Shown here piece after piece: positions 1-14,173 of a DNA stretch of 64,000 nucleotides. A model generated the notes under the pieces. The model was not told where the DNA came from, made no database searches, and saw nothing but the letters and a program-made list of their open reading frames with translations. Positions within the stretch are counted from its first letter, which is position 1. The number at the start of each line of letters is the position of its first letter. This DNA is from CAZCPB01 sp044223975. Its GTDB lineage: Bacteria; Planctomycetota; Phycisphaerae; Phycisphaerales; UBA1924. The stretch covers positions 1 through 64,000 of the forward strand of contig JBGALI010000010.1 in the NCBI GenBank assembly GCA_044223975.1, in the 5' to 3' direction. The position numbers and the translations under genes were made by a program.

Positions 1-2676
<2,676 letters not shown>

Positions 2677-2688
2677 GAGTGAGAGCCG

Positions 2689-2919
2689 ATGACCGCGATA
2701 TTGGAGATTGTCGCGTGCGTGTTGGCTCTGGTCATCGGCGGGTTCTTGGTCCTATTGCCGGCCGACGACTACCGAATCAATGCGATCGGAGCCCTTATCG
2801 TGGTCGGCAGTCTGGCAGCGATGGTGTGGAAAGCGACACGCGGGAGCGCGTCGCTCGGCAAACGAAATCGGAACCTTCCCGCTGGAACGGAAGCACCGAA
2901 CAGCGAAGCGCAGAGGTAA
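2689..2919 (+). CDS. small two-helix membrane protein between rpoB and rpoC
   Basis: A 76-residue ORF with an AGGAG ribosome-binding site at 2675-2679, nine bases before its ATG. It ends six bases before the rpoC ATG, whose own GAGG lies within the end of this ORF, so it is placed like a translated member of the rpoB-rpoC operon. Two hydrophobic stretches, about residues 3-25 and 32-52, are joined by a short acidic turn (PADDY). The tail is basic, then polar. Base composition is visibly less GC-rich than the flanking polymerase genes. I do not recognise a family. It could be a lineage-specific small membrane protein or a recent insertion; coding status rests on the start signal, spacing and hydrophobic pattern. 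Confidence 0.55.
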   Translation: MTAILEIVACVLALVIGGFLVLLPADDYRINAIGALIVVGSLAAMVWKATRGSASLGKRNRNLPAGTEAPNSEAQR

Positions 2920-2925
2920 TCGCAC

Positions 2926-7329
<4,404 letters not shown>

Positions 7330-7368
7330 TCGCCTTCGAATCGTTCTAACCGGACCAGCAAAACACAA

Positions 7369-7408
7369 ACGCCCGGGAGTTCGGCAACTCCCGGGCGTGT
7401 TTTCTTTT
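7369..7408 (+). terminator. Rho-independent terminator after rpoC
   Basis: A perfect 12-bp stem (7369-7380 with 7387-7398, core GCCCGGG) closes a six-base loop and is followed by GTTTTCTTTT. It lies 40 bases after the rpoC stop codon. Confidence 0.93.
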
Positions 7409-7905
7409 AACGGCCGGTGCGAAGCAGTCGCAGTGCGCCGGCGCCACGCGAAATTCCAAAGCCCGGACCCGCCAGCGGGTCAATCACATTCCGTTCGGGC
7501 CAGGACGAGCGGCATCGCGCGAAGCTTCGTGTTGGCTCGCGTTTTTCGCCCCACTCCCGAGATTCTTGCCGCGACTGTGCAGGGACGCCACCGCATGCCA
7601 GAACGGATTTATTCGCGACCGAATGACGCAGGCCGAACGCATCGCGTTGTCAATTGCATAAGCGTTTTATCAGCATGCACTTAACGCGATTACGCGGGAT
7701 GCAATCAGCGCTGCCATTATCGGACTCGTCTGAGAAAATAGGCGAAAAATGCGGACTGAAACGACCTTGTCTATTGATCCGGAACCCTTTATGAGGCAAA
7801 ATGTTGGTGTATGGGGGATTTCCACCATCCGTGCGAAGGTAGCAGGACTGGCTGAACTGTTCGGTCAGCTGTGAGCCGTATTTCTCTGAGAGAAATGGAG
7901 AGAGT
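7409..7905 (+). other. intergenic region upstream of a secreted-protein gene
   Basis: About 500 bases with no convincing gene. It is clearly less GC-rich than the coding DNA around it, as expected of a regulatory region. It holds a possible promoter at 7767-7795 and the leader of the next gene. I see no tRNA, riboswitch or repeat array here. Confidence 0.6.
7767..7795 (+). promoter_or_regulatory. possible promoter for the secreted protein at 7906
   Basis: TTGTCT (7767-7772) and TATGAG (7790-7795) are separated by 17 bases; each matches the housekeeping consensus at four of six positions. The leader to the ATG would be about 105 bases and ends in GGAGAG. Confidence 0.3.
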
Positions 7906-9309
7906 ATGTTCAAGAGCTTTAAGCGTACCGCGTTGCTGGTGCTTGGGTGTTGCGCCCCGGCACTGGCGCAGGGTCCGTGGATCGCTGACACCAACGGTCG
8001 CGTTGGTGCGGAATCCGCGAACTCGTTCGACACCCGCGCCGTGACCACCTGGTGGGACAACGGCCCCTGCGATGACATTGGTGCTCTGCAGTCACAGTTC
8101 GTGACCTCGCAGAACAAGTACCAGTGGGTCGCCGATGATTACATGCTCAAGGCCGGCCTCTACTACTACTACGACAGCATCAGCTTCGACTTCTACGTCG
8201 ACTCGATCACGTCGAAGTCCCTCGCTGGTCCGACCTGGAAGCTCGACCTCTACACCGACTGCAACGGCAAGCCCGCCGCCCTCGACAGCTCCTACACGAC
8301 CTTCGAGAAGGTCAACCAGGGCTCCAGCTCCGCCTACCCGAACTTCGTCAAGTGGACGGTGAAGTTCACCGGCATCAACCGCTACGAAGCCGGCCATCAG
8401 AGCGACTGCACGACCTCGAAGCGCTACTGGCTGGTCCCCTACGGTGTGGGCCAGGGCCTCTACTACTGGCGGACCGCCAACGCCGGCGTCATCCAGGGCG
8501 CCGTCGCGATGTACAAGAACAACTTCGCCGGCGGCGTGCCGGACTGGACCGAGTCGTTCAACGTCTGCTGCCAGCCCGTCTGCACGGACTTCTGCTTCTC
8601 GATCAACGGCCTGGTCTGCTGCCTCCTGGCGGACAACCACCAGTACGAGCTGACCGGCCTGGGCTCGCTGCAGTCGAACATCATCGACTACGGCACCCGC
8701 GCTGCTGACAACTTCCAGGTTCCCCCGGGCGGCTGCTGCGTTGACATCTGCCGCATCGAGGCCTGGATCGCCACCAACTGCGACGTGCAGAAGGTCTTCG
8801 GCGAGATCTACAACAACGACTGCAACTGCCCCAGCGACAGCACGGCGCAGGTGACCCAGCCGATCTACACGCTCCTTGACCCCAAGGTGACGGCGACCGG
8901 CGAAGTGACCACCGACGGCATCCCCGTCTTCCACGTCCTCTTCCACGACCCCGGCATCTGCCTCGACCCCGGCCAGAACTACTGGCTGTCGATCGTGGCG
9001 CGTGGCTCGGGCCAGATCGGCGATGTGGCCTACTTCCTGTTCAAGGACCACAACCTCCCCTGCCCGATCCTGATCTCCGAAGGCAAGTACAAGAACTGCT
9101 TCATCGGGCCCTACACCTTCACGAAGACCTCTGATCCGCTCGTCTTCGGTGCGGCTCGCGACTTCGCCTTCCGCGTCTACATCAAGGCTCCGACCTGCGC
9201 CGCCGGCTCCAACGTTGGCTCCGGCTGCATCAGCGACCTCAACGGTGACGGCTTCGTCAACGGCGTCGACTTCGACGACTTCGTTGCGGCCTTCGAGGCC
9301 GGCTGCTGA
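7906..9309 (+). CDS. secreted protein with C-terminal Gly-Cys dockerin-like repeat
   Basis: A 467-residue exported protein of unknown function. A signal peptide covers about residues 1-21 (lysines, hydrophobic core, then ALA-Q). The body is rich in Cys, Tyr, Asp and Asn, with paired cysteines (CC) at several places, suggesting a disulphide-stabilised extracellular fold. The last residues form one dockerin-like calcium loop (DLNGDGFVNGVDFDDF) and the chain ends in Gly-Cys. The same tail occurs on three other proteins in this window. GGAGAG precedes the ATG. The gene stands alone after the rpoC terminator and before the convergent serA. I cannot assign a substrate or activity. Confidence 0.85.
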   Translation: MFKSFKRTALLVLGCCAPALAQGPWIADTNGRVGAESANSFDTRAVTTWWDNGPCDDIGALQSQFVTSQNKYQWVADDYMLKAGLYYYYDSISFDFYVDSITSKSLAGPTWKLDLYTDCNGKPAALDSSYTTFEKVNQGSSSAYPNFVKWTVKFTGINRYEAGHQSDCTTSKRYWLVPYGVGQGLYYWRTANAGVIQGAVAMYKNNFAGGVPDWTESFNVCCQPVCTDFCFSINGLVCCLLADNHQYELTGLGSLQSNIIDYGTRAADNFQVPPGGCCVDICRIEAWIATNCDVQKVFGEIYNNDCNCPSDSTAQVTQPIYTLLDPKVTATGEVTTDGIPVFHVLFHDPGICLDPGQNYWLSIVARGSGQIGDVAYFLFKDHNLPCPILISEGKYKNCFIGPYTFTKTSDPLVFGAARDFAFRVYIKAPTCAAGSNVGSGCISDLNGDGFVNGVDFDDFVAAFEAGC

Positions 9310-9364
9310 TCCATCGGGATCAGACCAGTTTCGCCTGACTTTACGGGGCGGGCCATCCTTCGGC

Positions 9365-9422
9365 GCCGACGGCAGTCGGCGGGTTCTGGACCACACGCCT
9401 GGAGCCGCCGACGGCAGTCGGC
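9365..9422. repeat. two copies of a short palindromic repeat
   Basis: The unit GCCGACGGCAGTCGGC occurs at 9365-9380 and 9407-9422. Each copy is a 6-bp inverted repeat around GGCA, and the copies are 42 bases apart. They lie between convergent genes, resembling REP-type intergenic palindromes. Confidence 0.6.
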
Positions 9423-9472
9423 GTGCCATGGCGCACGCGGAAAGGGCACGACGGGAACGGCGTCCGGCCCAC

Positions 9473-9492
9473 CCCCCGACTTCCGTCGGGGG
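9473..9492. repeat. hairpin related to the neighbouring palindromes
   Basis: CCCCCGAC (9473-9480) pairs with GTCGGGGG (9485-9492) around TTCC. The arms share the CCGAC/GTCGG core of the two repeats just upstream. There is no T-run, so it is not an obvious intrinsic terminator, although it sits between convergent genes. Confidence 0.5.
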
Positions 9493-9524
9493 CTCCACGC
9501 ACACCGTAACCGCGATCTACCTTG

Positions 9525-10793
9525 CTACCAGAGCACTCGAACGCGGATCGTCTCGGGCACCTCCCGCAATGCCTTGACGATCGGGGCCGCGTCGGTCGGA
9601 TCGACGTCGAGCACGACGTACCCCACGTCGCGATTGGTCTGCAGGTGCTCGGCCGCGATGTTCCCGCCACGCTTGGCGATGATCGCGTGCATCGTGCTCA
9701 GAACGCCCGGGACGTTGCGGTGAAAGTGCAGGATGCGGTGGCGCCGCGGGCCACGCCCGCCGTGCCCGTCCTCGTCGCGCGCCTGCTGCTCGGGGAGCTC
9801 GACTTCAGGAACGTTCACGGCCCCCGTGGTGGTCCCCACGTTGACGAACTTCAGCAGCTTGGCGCAGACGTCGTCGGCGATGGCGGCCTGCGCCTCCTCG
9901 GTCGAACCGCCCACGTGCGGGGTGAGGATCACGTTGGGAAGGCCCCGCACCGGGCTCTCGAACGGCTCGCCGCGGGCCGCGGGCTCCTCGGGGAACACGT
10001 CGAGCGCGGCTCCGGCGACACGCCCTGACTTGAGCGCCGCCGCGAGCGCGTCGAGGTCGACGACTCCGCCGCGGGCGTTGTTGATGAGGTGGGCGCCCTC
10101 GCGCATGCGGGCGATCTCCCGCTTCCCGACCAGGCCCCTGGTCTGTGGCGTCTCCGGGACGTGCAGGGTGACGACGTCGGCGTGCTCGAGAAGCTCGGCG
10201 AGCGTGCGCGTGGGGCGGGCGTTGCCCATGGGAAGCTTGGGCACGATGTCGTGGTAGATCACGCGCATGCCCATGGCCTCGGCGAGCACCGAGACCTGCG
10301 TGCCGATCCGCCCGTACCCGACAATCCCCAGCGTGCGGCCCCGGACCTCGTGGGCCCCCTCGGATGATTTGTCCCACCGCCCGGCGTGCATCTCGGCGCT
10401 CTTGTCGGCCAGGCGCCGGTACAGCGCGACGATCTCGGCGATCGTGAGCTCGGCCACGCTGCGCGTGTTGGAGAACGGGGCGTTGAACACGGGAACGCCG
10501 GCCGCGCACGCGGCACCCACGCTCACCTGGTTGGTGCCGATGCAGAAGCACCCCACCGCCAGCAGGCGGGGCGCCGCGGCGAGCACCGCGGGCGTGACCT
10601 GCGTCTTGGAGCGGATCCCCACCAGGTGCGCATCAGCGACGGCCTTCTCGAGCGCGCGGCCTTCCAGTGCCTTGGCAACCGACTCAACCTTGAACCCCTC
10701 GGCCCGGAAGGCGTCAACGGCGCGCGGGTGGATGCCTTCCAGGAGCACGGCCTTGATCTGGTCTTTGGGGAATGAAGTCTTCATGGGGGGCAC
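9525..10793 (-). CDS. serA: D-3-phosphoglycerate dehydrogenase
   Basis: First enzyme of serine synthesis: oxidises 3-phosphoglycerate with NAD+. The 422-residue protein resembles the short enterobacterial type with one C-terminal ACT domain. The nucleotide-binding glycine motif is GYGRIG at 159-164. The catalytic residues follow the family pattern: Arg241 (NNARGG), Glu270 (DVFPEEP) and His293 (TPHVGGST). CFCIGTNQV and FNAPFSNTRSVAEL are near-diagnostic. The ACT domain (about 352-422) would bind serine as feedback inhibitor. A charged Gly/Arg/Asp insert lies near 338-350. A second ATG three codons downstream (10784) is equally possible, as neither has a clear ribosome-binding site. Serine made here could feed the glycine hydroxymethyltransferase at 40317. 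Confidence 0.96.
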   Translation of the reverse strand: MPPMKTSFPKDQIKAVLLEGIHPRAVDAFRAEGFKVESVAKALEGRALEKAVADAHLVGIRSKTQVTPAVLAAAPRLLAVGCFCIGTNQVSVGAACAAGVPVFNAPFSNTRSVAELTIAEIVALYRRLADKSAEMHAGRWDKSSEGAHEVRGRTLGIVGYGRIGTQVSVLAEAMGMRVIYHDIVPKLPMGNARPTRTLAELLEHADVVTLHVPETPQTRGLVGKREIARMREGAHLINNARGGVVDLDALAAALKSGRVAGAALDVFPEEPAARGEPFESPVRGLPNVILTPHVGGSTEEAQAAIADDVCAKLLKFVNVGTTTGAVNVPEVELPEQQARDEDGHGGRGPRRHRILHFHRNVPGVLSTMHAIIAKRGGNIAAEHLQTNRDVGYVVLDVDPTDAAPIVKALREVPETIRVRVLW

Positions 10794-10819
10794 GGTCCGG
10801 CGGAAGGGAACGGGCCGGG

Positions 10820-10849
10820 AGCGTAGACGTTCGAGCGGGCGCGCATCAA
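10820..10849 (-). promoter_or_regulatory. possible serA promoter
   Basis: Read on the minus strand, TTGATG (10849-10844) and TACGCT (10825-10820) are 18 bases apart. The TACGCT form recurs before other genes here. The -35 box overlaps the uppP stop codon, so serA could be transcribed separately from uppP. Confidence 0.35.
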
Positions 10850-11727
10850 CCCGGCGTGATCGTGATGACCCGCGCGGCGATGAGCGCGGTGAGCACCCCG
10901 AAGAGAACCACGCGGTACCAGCCGAAGGGGGCCAGGCCGTGCCGGTTGAGGAAGCCCACGAGCCACTTGACGGCGATCGCCGCCGAGAGCGCCGCGAACA
11001 CGAGACCGAGGATGCAGGGCGTCGCCCCGAGCTTCTGAAACAGGTTGGGCACGCCGTCGTGGCGGGCGCGGCTGAGGTTCTTGAGAAGGCTGTAGACCGT
11101 GGCCGCGCCCAGCGTCGGGAGGCCGAGCAGGAAGCTGAATTCCGCCGCCGCGGCAGGGCGCAGCCGCATGAAAATGCCGCCGGTGATGGTCATGAGCGAA
11201 CGGCTGGTGCCCGGCCACATCGCGACGCACTGGAGCACGCCGATGAGCAGGGCGCCGGAGGGCGTGAGGTCGTCGATCTCGCGCATCGCCGAATGATGCG
11301 GAACGGTGCTGAAGCGGCCGCGGCGCCACCATTCCACGACAAAGATGTACAGCCCGCCCACGAGCACCGCCGCCAGAACCGGTCCTGCGAAGAACAGGTG
11401 GGCCTTGATCCAGTCGTGGAGCAGCCAGCCCAGGAACGCGGCGGGCAGGAACGCGATGACCAGGTTTACCACCAGGCGGAAGCCCGCGGGGTCGCGCCCG
11501 ATCAGCCCGCGCAGCATCTGGAGGACACGGGCGCGGTAGAGCCCCAGCACGGCGAGTATGGCGCCGCCCTGGATGATGATCTCAAAGTCGTCGACGGCGT
11601 CCTTGAGCGCCGGTGTGTCGAGCTTCAGCAGCGCAGACGCGAGGATGAGATGCCCCGTCGAACTGACGGGAAGGTACTCGGTGATGCCCTCCACGAGCCC
11701 AAGGATGATCGCGTGCCACCATTCCAC
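10846..11727 (-). CDS. uppP: undecaprenyl-diphosphatase
   Basis: Integral membrane phosphatase that recycles undecaprenyl diphosphate to the monophosphate lipid carrier for cell-envelope glycans. The 293-residue protein has the two family signatures: EGITEYLPVSSTGHLI near residues 13-28 and PGTSRS at 172-177, which supply the catalytic Glu, Ser, His and Arg. Several hydrophobic helices span the rest. The GTG start at 11727 has AGGAG eight bases upstream. It lies about 50 bases upstream of serA on the same strand. It also shows that a bactoprenol-based envelope pathway operates, in line with lpxB at 33783. Confidence 0.95.
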   Translation of the reverse strand: MEWWHAIILGLVEGITEYLPVSSTGHLILASALLKLDTPALKDAVDDFEIIIQGGAILAVLGLYRARVLQMLRGLIGRDPAGFRLVVNLVIAFLPAAFLGWLLHDWIKAHLFFAGPVLAAVLVGGLYIFVVEWWRRGRFSTVPHHSAMREIDDLTPSGALLIGVLQCVAMWPGTSRSLMTITGGIFMRLRPAAAAEFSFLLGLPTLGAATVYSLLKNLSRARHDGVPNLFQKLGATPCILGLVFAALSAAIAVKWLVGFLNRHGLAPFGWYRVVLFGVLTALIAARVITITPG

Positions 11728-11819
11728 GGGCTGGGCTCCTAAGGGTCACCCGCCACTCGGACGGGAGGCGGGAGGGTGTCGGGGGACAAGAATGACTGAC
11801 AGAGGACGTACCATCGACC

Positions 11820-12641
11820 GTGGAGGGCGTGGAACTCAACATCATCCCGGTTACGGACGGCGCGGATGAACGCATCGCCGACTATGCAAGCCTGAAGGAC
11901 CGGGACCTGGAGGCCCGCCGCGCGGCGTTCATCGCCGAGGGCGAACTGGTGGTGCGACGGCTGATCGGCTCGCGATTTCGCGTCCGATCGGTCCTTTTGG
12001 CCGAGGGCTGGCTCCCGGCCATGGACGACGCCCTGCGAGAGCTCCCCCCGGGGACGCCGGTGTACGTGGCCAGCCCCGCCCTGGTGAACTCGATCGTGGG
12101 CTTTCCCATGCACCGTGGCGTCCTCGCGGCTGGCGATCGGGGCGTGCCGCTGGCACCGGCCAACCTGTTCCGGTCGTGCTCGTCGCTGGTGATCCTCGAG
12201 AACTTCGCGAACCACGACAACGTGGGCGGGATCTTCCGGACGAGCGCGGCCCTGGGGGGCAGCACCCCGGGCGTGATGCTGAGCCCCGGGTGCTGCGATC
12301 CGCTGTACCGCAAGTCAATCCGTGTTTCGATGGGATGGGCGCTGCGGGTGCCGTTTGCCCGCCTTGAGCGGTGGCCCGAAGGCCTGGCAACGGTGGCCGC
12401 GGCAGGGTTCGAAGTGATCGCGATGACCCCGGCAGAAGGGGCAAGGGACCTTGAAGCCATCGCCCAATGCGGCGTCCATCGCCCGGCGATCCTGCTGGGA
12501 ACTGAGGGGCCCGGCCTCACCGAGGCCGCCCTGCGAGCGGCCCCGAACCGCTGTCGGATCGCCATGAGCCCCGGCGTGGACTCGCTGAACGTGGTGGTCG
12601 CCGGTGCCGTCGCGCTCAGCCGGCTGGTCAGGCGGGCGTAA
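11820..12641 (+). CDS. SpoU/TrmH-family RNA 2'-O-methyltransferase
   Basis: A SAM-dependent ribose methyltransferase acting on tRNA or rRNA; the exact target cannot be read from sequence. The 273-residue protein has an N-terminal substrate-binding domain (about 1-115) and a SPOUT knot domain. Motif 1 is VILENFANHDNVGGIFR (124-140, with Asn134 and Arg140), motif 2 is LLGTEGPGL and motif 3 is MSPGVDSLNV. The trefoil-knot order is intact. The GTG at 11820 has no clear Shine-Dalgarno, but TACCAT ends five bases before it, so this may be a leaderless start. A second GTG at 11829 is possible. It is divergent from uppP. Confidence 0.9.
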   Translation: MEGVELNIIPVTDGADERIADYASLKDRDLEARRAAFIAEGELVVRRLIGSRFRVRSVLLAEGWLPAMDDALRELPPGTPVYVASPALVNSIVGFPMHRGVLAAGDRGVPLAPANLFRSCSSLVILENFANHDNVGGIFRTSAALGGSTPGVMLSPGCCDPLYRKSIRVSMGWALRVPFARLERWPEGLATVAAAGFEVIAMTPAEGARDLEAIAQCGVHRPAILLGTEGPGLTEAALRAAPNRCRIAMSPGVDSLNVVVAGAVALSRLVRRA

Positions 12642-12682
12642 CAGACGCCAAATCGAAGGAACAGGGGAGGGCAGCGCGCATC

Positions 12683-12688
12683 TATACT
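12683..12688 (+). promoter_or_regulatory. possible -10 element (TATACT)
   Basis: TATACT lies 105 bases before the chosen start of the secreted thioredoxin-fold gene. No good -35 box is visible. It matches the TAyrCT-like elements found before other genes here. Confidence 0.3.
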
Positions 12689-12793
12689 TGCAGTGCGGCG
12701 GCGCACGTGGCCGGTCAGGGCCCCCGGGCGGATCGCCCGCGTTCAGGGCGGATGAATCGAACTCAATCCAGCAGACGAGTAACGGAGCATCGC

Positions 12794-14074
12794 GTGATCA
12801 ATTCCATCAGAGCGGCGCGGATCGGCGTGGCGGGGTTCGGGATCGGCCTGATGACCTTCGGCGGGGGAGTCGCCGTCGCTCAGGTCGTGCCGGTGGTGCG
12901 GGAGGGCGCCGGAGAGCGGCGTACCGCGCTCGACAAGATGGAGCTTGAAGCGTTCCCGTCCGACGCCTGGGGCAAGCTTTCTGACTGGGTTGGCGGGCGG
13001 ACGCTGACGGCCGCCGACACCAAGGGTTCGGTGGTGCTGATCTGCACCTATTCGGACTGGTACGACCCGGCCAAGCGGGCGTGGAGCCTTGCCCGCCGCC
13101 TGGCGGAGAGCAAGGGCAAGGACGGGCTGGTCGTGGTCGGCGTTCATCACCCTGAGGAATGGAGCACGGCGAAAAAGGACGTGCCGAAGGACGGCAAGGT
13201 GTACCTGGCGCACGATGCCAAGGGCGAATTCCGCAAGCTCCTGCGCTCAGACCAGGACCCCGATTTCTACGTGATCGATCGCGCCGGCCAGCTCCGGTTT
13301 GCCGACATCGAGACCGAGTCGGTGGACAACGCGGTGACGCAGCTCCTCGCCGAGACTTCGGAAAGTGCCGCGGGCGTGAAGTCCCGCATGGCGGCCGCCG
13401 CTGCCGCGGACGACGCGGCGTTCCGCAAGTCGGGCGCCAACCGAGACCGCGTAGACCTCAAGACCTTGCCGGAGGTCCCGTTCACGGACCCGGACAAGGC
13501 CGCGTACGAGTCCGCTACCTGGCCGAAGAAGCCTGAAAACAAGGACAACAACAGCAACCAGGACAACACGCCCAAGACGATCCAGATGCCGGCCGCCGGA
13601 CCGTTCTTCCCCAAGGCCCCGCAGCTCAAGGGCCGGGCGATCGTGATCTACGTGTGGAACCCCGAGGTGCGGTCCACCTACGACAAGGTCATGCCGATGA
13701 TGGACCGGCTGCAGACGCAGCACGGGCGCGACGTCGCGATCGTGGGTGCCGCGGCGTTCACGGCCAAGGACCAGTACTCGGCGCCCCAGATCGACACCAA
13801 GGACGCGGTGAAGAAGGTGCAGGCCTTCCTCAACTCGCGGAGCTTCGAGCACACGCTGACCCTGTACCAGGACGGCATGATCGGGGCGCGCGACAACAAC
13901 AACGAGAACCTCAACGCCGCCGTGGTGGCCAGCAGCAACGGTGTCATCCGCTGGTCGGGCAGCCCCACCTCCCCGGGGTTTATCGCGGCCCTGGAGCAGG
14001 TCATCGCCGCCGATCCAGCCGTGAAGGCCCGGCGCGCGGCCGAAGAGGCGTACATCAAGGCCCAGGGCAAGTAG
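12794..14074 (+). CDS. secreted protein with two thioredoxin-like domains lacking CXXC
   Basis: A 426-residue exported protein. The GTG at 12794 is preceded by GGAG with six bases between, and gives a signal peptide (VINSIRAARI... ending VAVAQ at residue 30). An upstream in-frame GTG at 12707 would add 29 non-hydrophobic residues and looks wrong. Two thioredoxin-like segments are suggested, about residues 60-180 (GSVVLICTYSDWYDPAKR, then DFYVIDRAGQLRFADIE) and 280-410 (GRAIVIYVWNPEVRSTYDK, then GVIRWSGSP). Neither has a Cys-x-x-Cys at the redox position, so a disulphide exchange role is unlikely. An Asn/Asp-rich linker lies between them. It may be a scaffold or chaperone-like TlpA relative. 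Confidence 0.75.
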   Translation: MINSIRAARIGVAGFGIGLMTFGGGVAVAQVVPVVREGAGERRTALDKMELEAFPSDAWGKLSDWVGGRTLTAADTKGSVVLICTYSDWYDPAKRAWSLARRLAESKGKDGLVVVGVHHPEEWSTAKKDVPKDGKVYLAHDAKGEFRKLLRSDQDPDFYVIDRAGQLRFADIETESVDNAVTQLLAETSESAAGVKSRMAAAAAADDAAFRKSGANRDRVDLKTLPEVPFTDPDKAAYESATWPKKPENKDNNSNQDNTPKTIQMPAAGPFFPKAPQLKGRAIVIYVWNPEVRSTYDKVMPMMDRLQTQHGRDVAIVGAAAFTAKDQYSAPQIDTKDAVKKVQAFLNSRSFEHTLTLYQDGMIGARDNNNENLNAAVVASSNGVIRWSGSPTSPGFIAALEQVIAADPAVKARRAAEEAYIKAQGK

Positions 14075-14142
14075 GCAGCGCGGGGGACACACCGGGAGCT
14101 GCCGACATCCCCCCGGTGCCACCCTGTTCTTCGGCCGCCCGA

Positions 14143-14148
14143 TACACT
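14143..14148 (+). promoter_or_regulatory. possible -10 element for the first fused synthase
   Basis: TACACT ends 25 bases before the GTG start and would give a short leader containing GAGGG. A matching TACACT (19249-19254) and a TAGACT (16759-16764) lie 24 bases before the next two paralogues, so each copy may have its own promoter. Confidence 0.35.
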
Positions 14149-14173
14149 CGCGGCTCGTCGTGAGGGTCGTATC

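Noticed and set aside
8092..9504. Minus-strand open frame over the secreted protein gene
   Set aside because: Antisense of a gene with signal peptide and dockerin-like tail; the shadow has no such features.
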